6,966 nucleotides of DNA from Calditrichia bacterium (GTDB lineage Bacteria > Calditrichota > Calditrichia > JAJRVZ01). The notes beneath the pieces are model-generated. The model had not been told where the DNA came from and searched no databases. It was given only the letters and a program-made list of their open reading frames with translations. The translations under genes were made by a program, and so were the position numbers. The stretch covers positions 1-6,966 of the forward strand of contig DAOWAQ010000104.1 in assembly GCA_030634505.1 (NCBI GenBank), in the 5' to 3' direction. This document shows, in pieces, positions 1 through 6,054 of this stretch. The stretch's first letter is position 1. Each line of letters opens with the position of its first letter.

Positions 1-554
1 GATTCTGCATGAACCATTATGGTGCCGCCAACTTTCTTCGTTTCTTCTAAAGCTTGATAGAGCATGCTATCGGAAGACATCCATCCCTCGTTTCGATAGA
101 TCATAAACATTTTATACGAGACAATACCTTCCTTCACTAAAGACTTGAGCTCAGATTTGGTCCTATCGTTCCAATCTGTTATACCTCCGTGCAGGGAATA
201 ATCTACGCAAACTTTTCCGTCGGCTTCTTTTTTACGTGATTTCACTGCATCGGTAAGAGTATTTCCCTTGCTTTGTATAGCGTAATCAATAATTGTTGTA
301 ATACCACCCGCGGCGGCGGCTTTCGTACCAGTTTCAAAATCATCTGCTGAAACTGTCCCGCAAAAAGGCAACTGAAGATGAACATGAACATCCAAACCAC
401 CAGGCATTACATATTGACCTGCTGCGTCAATTATTTGACCGGCGCCATTCAAATCTTGCCCGACAATCTCTATTTTTCCATTTGAAATGCCAATATCTGC
501 TTTAAATGTTTCGCTGTCTGTCACGACAGTTCCGTTTTTAATTATAAGATCCAT
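1..554 (-). CDS. hydA: Dihydropyrimidinase (D-hydantoinase), N-terminal part, cut by window edge
   Basis: Encodes the first 184 residues of a cyclic amidase of the amidohydrolase superfamily; the family is usually about 460 residues, so about 40% is visible and the rest lies left of base 1. The enzyme hydrolyses dihydrouracil/dihydrothymine to N-carbamoyl-beta-amino acids in the cytoplasm. Seen in the translation: start MDLIIKNGTVV; the metal-binding HxH in GGLDVHVHLQ (H57, H59); the family block GTVSADDF then GTKAAAAGGITT; the lysine that is carboxylated to bridge the two metals in SYKMFMIY (K148), with the family's substrate-contact Tyr five residues later (Y153); and the next metal ligand in MVHAE (H182). 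ATG at 554 has GGAGTG at 566-561, a sensible spacing. It follows the permease gene by 24 bases on the same strand, so it is probably co-transcribed. Related hydantoinases and allantoinases are alternatives, but the mmsA neighbour favours pyrimidine breakdown. Confidence 0.93.
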   Translation of the reverse strand, partial: MDLIIKNGTVVTDSETFKADIGISNGKIEIVGQDLNGAGQIIDAAGQYVMPGGLDVHVHLQLPFCGTVSADDFETGTKAAAAGGITTIIDYAIQSKGNTLTDAVKSRKKEADGKVCVDYSLHGGITDWNDRTKSELKSLVKEGIVSYKMFMIYRNEGWMSSDSMLYQALEETKKVGGTIMVHAE

Positions 555-560
555 AATATT

Positions 561-566
561 CACTCC
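561..566 (-). promoter_or_regulatory. Ribosome binding site of hydA
   Basis: On the minus strand GGAGTG lies six bases before the ATG at 554. It supports this start and shows that the organism uses Shine-Dalgarno initiation. Confidence 0.7.
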
Positions 567-578
567 AATTTAATATAT

Positions 579-1976
579 TTATTGTTTTCCCCACGCTTTT
601 AAACCGCGCTCCTCATCACTTCCAGGGACTGTGTTATCCAGCACAAGAGCGACGAAAGCCCCAATTGCCATACCAGTACTTCCTAATGTATTAAGAATAT
701 TGGAAACCCATTCTGGTTCAAATGTCAACGGATGACCTGCAAAATATTCAGGAACTGACAGACCCATAAAAAATGCGAAACCAAGAATAAAAAGATTACG
801 TGCGCTGTTAAGATCAATAAATTGCAGATTTGATAATCCGACCGCAGTGATCATCCCGAACATTGCGCAGTACATACCACCAACAATAGGTTGGGGGATT
901 GTAGTAAATAATGCGCCAAATTTCGAAACCATTCCCAATAAAATCATTAATATTGCACCAGCTTGAACTACTCTTCTTGACCCAACCCTAGTCAAGCCAA
1001 TGGCACCGATGTTCTCGCTATATGAGGTAGTTCCGTTCCCTGTACCAAAAATTCCGGCGACAAAACATCCAATACCTTCAAAAGTAATACCTTTATTGAT
1101 TGTTTGCTTATCAGGAACAGGAGCACCACTTAATCTGGAACAGGCATAATAATCACCTACGGATTCAACCATTGAGGCAATATATCCGGCTAACATCCCA
1201 ATAATTGCAGCGAAGCCGAATTTTGGTATACCCCATTGAAATGGATATGGTATTCTGAACCAGGGAGCATTTTTTAAATTATCCATACTGGTTCTGGCGG
1301 GGTGATCCTCGCCAAATATTCCGATTGTTGTGAAAATACCAGCAATAATCCACGCGAGAACGATAGCAAGTAAAATTGGGTATAACTCAAAAATACGGTT
1401 TTTATTACGCAGATATTGACTAAAAATAATAATTAGAGCAATTGTTAGCCCTCCGATAGGCCAGTGCCTGCCAGCTTCAGGTGCTCCAAATTTAAAAAGA
1501 GCCAAGCCGATCAGTGCTATCGTTGGCGCGATGGTTATCGGTCCCACATATTTTAACAATCTGCCCATTAAACCGCTAGCACCAATAATAGTCTCAAAGA
1601 ATGAACCCGCGATTATTGCGCCCTGAACATGCTGCATCCTGATTTCCCAACCGGCGTTGGCCAGTGCCGCCATACTGCAAATGGCTATTGTTGGTGCGAG
1701 AAACGAAAAGGTGCCACCCTGCACTATGGGCAGTCGGTTACCTAAGGTCGTTTGTAGTAATGTTGTAAGTCCACTGACGAAAAACATCGTTGCAATTAAC
1801 CAACCCTTTTCTACTGGATTTGTGATTCCAAATGCAGGTGCTAACAGTAATGGAATGGCTACAGTAGAACCGAACATGGTTAAATAATGCTGTAATCCAA
1901 GGATTGCTGTTTCTAAAACAGGCGGAGTGTCATCAATTCCCCAGATTAAGGATTTATTTTTTTCTTTAGTATCCAA
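579..1976 (-). CDS. NCS2/NAT-family nucleobase permease, SLC23-like
   Basis: A 465-residue polytopic inner-membrane transporter of the nucleobase:cation symporter-2 (NAT, SLC23) family. Seen: the TM1 QH motif (Q29-H30 in LQHYLTMFG); the TM8 acidic site in ESVGDYYA (E271, D275); and the NAT signature [QEP]-N-x-G-x4-T-[RKG] as ENIGAIGLTR (321-330). The Glu at its first position matches E290 of E. coli UraA (uracil); animal ascorbate carriers have Pro there. From about 270 to the C-terminus, including GTGNG, VGSRRVVQ, FGMITAVGLSNLQF and LDNTVPGS-EERGL, it reads very much like animal SLC23 proteins. Length is normal. Start is TTG at 1976: the next in-frame Met (M34) is inside TM1, and family N-termini begin just before a GIDD-P motif as here. 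No good Shine-Dalgarno is visible. mmsA ends 14 bases upstream and hydA starts 24 bases downstream. Substrate (uracil/thymine) is inferred from context and E321. Confidence 0.92.
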   Translation of the reverse strand: MDTKEKNKSLIWGIDDTPPVLETAILGLQHYLTMFGSTVAIPLLLAPAFGITNPVEKGWLIATMFFVSGLTTLLQTTLGNRLPIVQGGTFSFLAPTIAICSMAALANAGWEIRMQHVQGAIIAGSFFETIIGASGLMGRLLKYVGPITIAPTIALIGLALFKFGAPEAGRHWPIGGLTIALIIIFSQYLRNKNRIFELYPILLAIVLAWIIAGIFTTIGIFGEDHPARTSMDNLKNAPWFRIPYPFQWGIPKFGFAAIIGMLAGYIASMVESVGDYYACSRLSGAPVPDKQTINKGITFEGIGCFVAGIFGTGNGTTSYSENIGAIGLTRVGSRRVVQAGAILMILLGMVSKFGALFTTIPQPIVGGMYCAMFGMITAVGLSNLQFIDLNSARNLFILGFAFFMGLSVPEYFAGHPLTFEPEWVSNILNTLGSTGMAIGAFVALVLDNTVPGSDEERGLKAWGKQ

Positions 1977-1984
1977 TTTTTTAT

Positions 1985-2015
1985 AGCAAACTAACTCATC
2001 CAGTTAGTTTTTGCT
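1985..2015 (-). repeat. Intercistronic hairpin spanning the mmsA stop codon
   Basis: Perfect 9-base inverted repeat AAACTAACT (1988-1996) and AGTTAGTTT (2002-2010) around a 5-base loop. A further 3 pairs, AGC (1985-1987) with GCT (2013-2015), can form past a 2-base bulge. In the mRNA the stem contains the mmsA stop codon and ends about 11 bases before the permease TTG. No U-tract follows on the minus strand, so it does not look like an ordinary terminator. It could set the permease/mmsA ratio by affecting translational coupling or mRNA decay; that role is inferred. Confidence 0.6.
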
Positions 2016-3445
2016 TCAGGATTCCATTTGGTTGTGATTTTTTTTAGTTTTGTCCAGAATTCTATTGAACTTTTGCCTGTAAGGTCCCCAACACCGAATT
2101 TTGACTGGTTCCAACCACCAAATGAAAACGGTTCTCGCGGAACAGGTACGCCAATATTTACACCGATCATACCGGCACTTACATTCGCTGCTACATATTT
2201 TGCCAATCCGCCCGATTGAGTAAATACAGCTGCCGCATTACCATATTGTGAGCTATTTTCAATTTCCAATGCCTGTTCTACTGTATCTACGCGAATAATT
2301 GATAAAACTGGTCCAAAAACTTCTTCTTGGGCTATGCTCATTTCGGGAGTCACGTGATCAATTACAGTCGGTCCTACATAAAATCCATTTTCTTTATTCT
2401 TAACAGTAGCTCCTCGTCCATCAACTAAAATATCAGCTCCCTGTTCTTCTGCTTCAGTAATATAATTTTCAATACGTGTCTGTGCTTCTTTCGAAATAAT
2501 GGCACCAAGATTTTTACCAGGTATGATCGTTTTTGCTTTTTCACAGATTCCATTGATTATTCCATCAACGTTACCAACAGCTATAACCGCTGCTGCTGCC
2601 ATACATCGCTGACCAGCGCAACCTGACATAGACGCAGTTACATCGGAAGAAGTCATTTCATGATTTGCATCCGGTAAAACCAACAGATAATTCTTTGCGC
2701 CACCCAACGTCAGGACTCTCTTATTGTGGCCAGTGGCTCGTTGATAAACTATTTTTGCTACTTTAGTAGAACCAACAAAAGAGACAGCATCAATATCTGC
2801 GTGGTCGCAAATCGCTTCTACAGATTCCCGGTCACCATTTACAATATTAAAAATTCCATCGGGTAATCCTGCTTCCGTTAAAAGTTCTGCAATTCGTATT
2901 GCACTGATTGGAACCTGTTCTGAAGGTTTAAGAATCATTGCATTGCCTAAAGTAATTGCCTTGGGTAATGTCCAATGGGGAACCATATTGGGGAAATTAA
3001 ATGGTGCTATAGAAGCTACTCCTCCCAGGGGATGTCGCTCTGAGCGACACTCTACCCCTTTGCTAACCTCAAGTATTTCTCCTTGTACAAGCTGAGGTAG
3101 TGAACAGGCAAATTCAGTTAATTCAATGGATTTTTCAACTTCTGCAATGGCTTCAGACAAAGTTTTACCATTTTCTTCATGAACTATTACAGCCAACTCT
3201 TTTAAATTCTTTTCAAGAAGGTTTTTATATCGATAAAATACTTGAACTCTTTCTTTAATGGAGATTGCAGACCATTTAATAAATGCTGTTTTGGCTGAAT
3301 TTACAGCATCATCTAAAATGCCAGAACCATTGAGGGGAACCTTAGATAATATTTCTCCGTTTAAGGGACTGGTAACATCCAGAAAATTACCCTTGAAAGT
3401 TACCTTCTGACCGTTATAATAATTTGTTAGCGGTTTATACTTGAT
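1991..3445 (-). CDS. mmsA: CoA-acylating (methyl)malonate-semialdehyde dehydrogenase, probable ATC start
   Basis: Converts malonate or methylmalonate semialdehyde plus CoA and NAD+ to acetyl-CoA or propionyl-CoA, the last step of uracil/thymine (and beta-alanine, valine, inositol) breakdown. Numbered from the proposed start, 484 residues, normal for the family. Seen: oxyanion-hole Asn in APFNFP (N150), KPSE Lys (K173), nucleophile in GQRCMA (C281), EEVFGPV (E375), and the IolA-like ending with GVNIGVPVP and FSFGGW. The general-base Glu of hydrolytic ALDHs is Leu within TLGGAKN, as expected for CoA-acylating enzymes; GAKNY replaces the usual GAKNH. The reading frame stays open upstream of the first TTG (3196) for 83 codons that match the family N-terminus (NGEILSKVPL, AFIKWS, RVQVFYRYKNLLEKNLKEL). 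No ATG, GTG or TTG lies there. ATC at 3445-3443, 4 bases after the GGAGG of a perfect AAGGAGGT, is the best start. First gene of the operon. Confidence 0.92.
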   Translation of the reverse strand: MKYKPLTNYYNGQKVTFKGNFLDVTSPLNGEILSKVPLNGSGILDDAVNSAKTAFIKWSAISIKERVQVFYRYKNLLEKNLKELAVIVHEENGKTLSEAIAEVEKSIELTEFACSLPQLVQGEILEVSKGVECRSERHPLGGVASIAPFNFPNMVPHWTLPKAITLGNAMILKPSEQVPISAIRIAELLTEAGLPDGIFNIVNGDRESVEAICDHADIDAVSFVGSTKVAKIVYQRATGHNKRVLTLGGAKNYLLVLPDANHEMTSSDVTASMSGCAGQRCMAAAAVIAVGNVDGIINGICEKAKTIIPGKNLGAIISKEAQTRIENYITEAEEQGADILVDGRGATVKNKENGFYVGPTVIDHVTPEMSIAQEEVFGPVLSIIRVDTVEQALEIENSSQYGNAAAVFTQSGGLAKYVAANVSAGMIGVNIGVPVPREPFSFGGWNQSKFGVGDLTGKSSIEFWTKLKKITTKWNPEAKTNWMS

Positions 3446-3448
3446 AGA

Positions 3449-3456
3449 ACCTCCTT
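3449..3456 (-). promoter_or_regulatory. Strong ribosome binding site of mmsA
   Basis: AAGGAGGT on the minus strand (3456-3449) is an eight-base match to the anti-Shine-Dalgarno. An in-frame TAA (3457-3455) overlaps its left end, so translation must start downstream of it. The first ATN codon is ATC at 3445; no standard start codon follows in frame until TTG at 3196. The site therefore decides the start call. Confidence 0.75.
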
Positions 3457-3566
3457 ATTGAATGTAAATGGAAAAAAATATTTTGTGAAATTACTATATA
3501 ATACCTGCTGTTTTTTTGACTATTTTATGAACAATAACTAAACCTTGAAATTTTTTTGATTTGGAA

Positions 3567-3582
3567 AATGGCCATAGCCATT
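3567..3582. repeat. Short inverted repeat just downstream of the mmsA promoter
   Basis: AATGGC (3567-3572) and GCCATT (3577-3582) form a perfect 6-base inverted repeat around a 4-base centre. If transcription starts about 7 bases after the predicted -10 (near 3596), the repeat sits roughly 14 to 30 bases into the mmsA leader. It could be an operator or a leader hairpin. At this length, chance is not excluded. Confidence 0.35.
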
Positions 3583-3602
3583 ATAATAAATAACTCCGAT
3601 TA

Positions 3603-3631
3603 ATTATACCCTTTTTACGGAAAATTTTGAA
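3603..3631 (-). promoter_or_regulatory. Predicted sigma70-type promoter of the mmsA-permease-hydA operon
   Basis: On the minus strand TTCAAA (3631-3626, 4 of 6 matches to TTGACA) is followed after exactly 17 bases by a perfect TATAAT (3608-3603). It faces mmsA and would give a leader of about 150 bases. A second TATAAT at 3585-3580 lacks a good -35. The region is AT-rich, so chance matches are likely; the consensus -10 with ideal spacing makes this the best candidate. Confidence 0.45.
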
Positions 3632-3740
3632 GTTAAATACTTTCATAATTTCTCAAATTTACAAAATCTCATTAAATATCCCATAATATTAATCATTCCT
3701 GGAGAGAGGACAATCATAACTTATAATAAATTTAGAAAAG

Positions 3741-3760
3741 GGACACTATTAAAAGTGTCC
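3741..3760. repeat. Inverted repeat GGACACT / AGTGTCC
   Basis: Perfect 7-base arms GGACACT (3741-3747) and AGTGTCC (3754-3760) around a 6-base loop, richer in GC than its surroundings. On the minus strand it is followed by CTTTTCTAAATTT, a poor U-tract, so it could be a weak leftward terminator. It could also be an operator or a worn insertion-sequence end. Nothing nearby decides between these. Confidence 0.45.
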
Positions 3761-3844
3761 ACTCCATTGGCGGTGTTCCTACACTATCCCTACATTTTTC
3801 TGTAAGTGCTGATATTGTTGACCGTTAGTTGGGCTCATAAGTAA

Positions 3845-3861
3845 AATAAATCAGATTTATT
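3845..3861. repeat. 17-base AT-rich palindrome, possible operator
   Basis: AATAAATC (3845-3852) and GATTTATT (3854-3861) are perfect inverted arms around a single central A. The odd centre and compact shape resemble a dimeric regulator site. It lies about 170 bases before the LTA-synthase-like start. Such palindromes are not rare in DNA this AT-rich. Confidence 0.3.
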
Positions 3862-3984
3862 GTCTTTATTTTATCTTGAAACGAAACATCAATTTTAAAA
3901 TTATTCTTTATAAATATTCAGAAGTGTTGATAACAGTACGTAATCCATTAGTTACACAGGCAGAGTTATATTGTACATCCTTTC

Positions 3985-4013
3985 TTGCACTTTTAGTATG
4001 CATTTATTAAGAT
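3985..4013 (+). promoter_or_regulatory. Possible promoter of the LTA-synthase-like gene
   Basis: TTGCAC (3985-3990), a 17-base spacer, then TAAGAT (4008-4013) resembles a sigma70 promoter. Transcription would start near 4020, leaving a leader of only about 10 bases with the Shine-Dalgarno at its very end, which argues against it. A second weak candidate is TTGATA (3927-3932), 16 bases, TAGTTA (3949-3954). Confidence 0.25.
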
Positions 4014-4030
4014 AGTACAAGGAAATCGAT

Positions 4031-5992
4031 ATGAATGAGTATATCAAGTGGTCAAAATTTGTAAGTGAAATATCCAATCATATCTTTTTTTGGTGTTTTG
4101 GTATCATATATTTTCTTTTGTTTCGACTGATTTTTATCCTTCTTTTCATTAATCAAATAAATGAACATTCTACATGGATTGATATTTATAAAACATTTTT
4201 AATGGGATTCCGATTTGATTCGACAGTCACCGCATACTTTATCGTATTACCTTTCCTGTTTACTTTAATATTAGCTCCTTTTGATAAACTAAATATTTCA
4301 ATGTATATAAGAAGAATATTTCAAAATATATTCGTCTTAAATGCCACAATCATTTGTGTAGTGACAATAAATTATTTCAGAGAATACAATGATCAATTTA
4401 ATCATTTTCTATTTGTAGGTTTATATGATGATCAAAAAGCAGTATTTGAAACAATTATGGCTCATTTTAATCCTTTAATTAACCTAATCGCTATCCTGAC
4501 TATTATTATAATTTGTTTATATATTTTTAGATATTTTGACAAAAGAAGCAGAATAGCAGAATACTTGCAAAAAATCAAATATACACCTTACAGAATATTG
4601 TTTGTATCAATTATTATTTTTCTATTTATTGGAAGCATAAGGGGGTCTTTTGGAAATAGACCGGCAATGAGAAAATGGTCTTCAGTATCGCGTGATCTTT
4701 TTTTAAATAAGACAATTATTAATCCCTTTAGGTCACTCAATTATGCCATATTGGATTTTAATAAAATAAATAGAGAGTATGGTGAAAATCCCTTTGGGGC
4801 TAGTGGTAGTAATATTTTAGATATAGACAACCATACAATTACTTCAATAATAGAAAAACACAGTGAAGGAAGTACTATTAAAAAACCAAATCAAATATTT
4901 TTAATAATTATGGAAAGCTTTGATTATTGGCCTCTCCTTGATAATTATTCTGAATTTGGAGTTGCAAACAATCTAAAAAAAATTGAAAATGAAGGAGTGA
5001 GTTTCATCAATTTTCTTCCTGCATCAGCCTCCACGATGAATTCTTTTGGGGCAATTATTACTGGGGTTCCTTACACTGGAGTAAACATTAGTCAAATTGG
5101 GGCGATCAATGAACCTTATTCAAGTTCAATTTTTAATCAATTTAAAAACTTAGGTTACGAAACTAATTTCTTTTATGGTGGTTTTCTATCTTGGCAAAAT
5201 ATCGGAAATCTCGTTAAAAACCAAGGTGCAGATAATCTGTATTCAGCATCAGATGCCGGTGGAAAAACTGAAAGTGGTGTTTGGGGAATTGAAGATGACA
5301 AACTATTTAAATTAGTTTTGAATACTATTGACGAAGGCACTAACAGTTTAAATGTAATTCTAACAACAAGCTATCATCCCCCATACTCAATTGATATTTA
5401 TGGAATGGGATTTCAATATAGGACTAAACAAGATTTACCATCAAAAGCTCAAACCCAATATACAGGTGCGATGCCTTTAAAAGCCTTAGGTCACATTTGG
5501 TACTCAGATAAATTGATTGGAGATTTTGTGTCAAAAGCAGAAAAAAAATACCATAATTCATTGTACTGCTTTACAGGTGATCACTTTGGAAGACGGTTTA
5601 TAAACTCAAAACCAAATCTTTTGGAAAAATCTAACGTTCCGTTTATTCTTTATGGCCCTGATGTAAATCCACAAATAAACAGTACTCCTGGTAGCCACAT
5701 TGATATTATTCCTACTTTAGTTGAAATGATTGCTCCTAAAAATTTTAAATATTACAGTTTTGGAAATTCTTTATTTTTTAATTCTGAAAATAAATTAGGT
5801 ATTGGATATTTGAAAATAATCAGTAAAAATGAATTACAGTATTTTTCAAGAAATTCAGATATCCAGACTTATAACATAAAAACAGGAACTAATTCATATA
5901 TTATTAAAAGTAATTATGAATCCGAATATCGTAAATTACTTTCTCTATCTTGGCACTATACGGTAAAAGGTGATTCTATTAATAATATGTAA
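4031..5992 (+). CDS. LtaS/MdoB-like membrane phosphoglycerol-type transferase (sulfatase fold)
   Basis: A 653-residue protein with the LtaS layout and length (S. aureus LtaS is about 646): five hydrophobic segments at about 19-40, 64-84, 97-115, 148-167 and 189-204, then an extracytoplasmic alkaline-phosphatase/sulfatase domain. Catalytic residues are all visible: metal-binding E295 in IIMESFD, nucleophile T335 in ASASTMNSFG, H449 in TSYHPPY, and D517-H518 in FTGDHFG. GSHIDIIPTL (554-563) is also typical. FYGG-x3-WQN (381-390) fits the Gram-negative form of the family; W388 may match LtaS W354, but LtaS R356 is replaced by N390. Such enzymes move phosphoglycerol or similar groups from phospholipid to glycans or lipids; the acceptor here is unknown. 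ATG at 4031 has AAGGAA at 4019-4024. The gene is much more AT-rich than its neighbours. Phosphoethanolamine transfer is an alternative role. Confidence 0.88.
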   Translation: MNEYIKWSKFVSEISNHIFFWCFGIIYFLLFRLIFILLFINQINEHSTWIDIYKTFLMGFRFDSTVTAYFIVLPFLFTLILAPFDKLNISMYIRRIFQNIFVLNATIICVVTINYFREYNDQFNHFLFVGLYDDQKAVFETIMAHFNPLINLIAILTIIIICLYIFRYFDKRSRIAEYLQKIKYTPYRILFVSIIIFLFIGSIRGSFGNRPAMRKWSSVSRDLFLNKTIINPFRSLNYAILDFNKINREYGENPFGASGSNILDIDNHTITSIIEKHSEGSTIKKPNQIFLIIMESFDYWPLLDNYSEFGVANNLKKIENEGVSFINFLPASASTMNSFGAIITGVPYTGVNISQIGAINEPYSSSIFNQFKNLGYETNFFYGGFLSWQNIGNLVKNQGADNLYSASDAGGKTESGVWGIEDDKLFKLVLNTIDEGTNSLNVILTTSYHPPYSIDIYGMGFQYRTKQDLPSKAQTQYTGAMPLKALGHIWYSDKLIGDFVSKAEKKYHNSLYCFTGDHFGRRFINSKPNLLEKSNVPFILYGPDVNPQINSTPGSHIDIIPTLVEMIAPKNFKYYSFGNSLFFNSENKLGIGYLKIISKNELQYFSRNSDIQTYNIKTGTNSYIIKSNYESEYRKLLSLSWHYTVKGDSINNM

Positions 5993-6017
5993 AATGTTGG
6001 AAAAGTGGACTCAAAAC

Positions 6018-6029
6018 TTCCAATTGGAA
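6018..6029. repeat. 12-base perfect palindrome between the two rightward genes
   Basis: TTCCAATTGGAA is its own reverse complement. Its left half can also pair with TTGGAA at 5997-6002, giving an alternative stem just after the upstream stop codon. No T-run follows, so it is not a normal terminator. Role unknown. Confidence 0.35.
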
Positions 6030-6054
6030 TTAATCGTCTTCATGTGAAATACAA

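Larger units (their letters stand above)
3446..4030. other. Divergent intergenic region, no convincing gene
   Basis: About 585 very AT-rich bases between the divergent mmsA operon and the LTA-synthase-like gene. It holds the mmsA Shine-Dalgarno, a likely mmsA promoter (3603-3631), inverted repeats at 3567-3582, 3741-3760 and 3845-3861, and possible rightward promoter elements at 3927-3954 and 3985-4013. I found no tRNA-like fold, no CRISPR repeats and no ORF with recognisable protein. Two tiny overlapping minus-strand ORFs (3717-3643, 24 codons; 3646-3581, 21 codons) are not convincing. Confidence 0.6.

Noticed and set aside
579..1976. Permease as an ascorbate carrier, because of its closeness to SVCT proteins
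   Set aside because: The signature begins with Glu rather than the Pro of ascorbate carriers and the gene sits in a pyrimidine breakdown operon.
1991..3196. mmsA as a 401-residue protein starting at TTG 3196
   Set aside because: It would lack about 83 residues of the N-terminal cofactor-binding region that are encoded in frame upstream, and no Shine-Dalgarno lies before that TTG.
3581..3717. Two tiny minus-strand ORFs of 24 and 21 codons (3717-3643 and 3646-3581) that overlap by ATGA upstream of mmsA
   Set aside because: The overlap looks like translational coupling, but the second ORF runs through the best promoter candidate, the peptides resemble nothing I know, and short ORFs are expected by chance here.
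3999..4016. Five-codon ORF (MHLLR) just before the LTA-synthase-like gene
   Set aside because: Could be a leader peptide, but it has no Shine-Dalgarno, no attenuator structure around it, and is too short to stand out from chance.
3754..6012. Shared AGTGGAC in opposite orientations on both sides of the LTA-synthase-like gene, as if insertion-sequence ends
   Set aside because: Only 7 bases match; several such matches are expected by chance between these flanks, there is no transposase gene, and no target duplication is visible.
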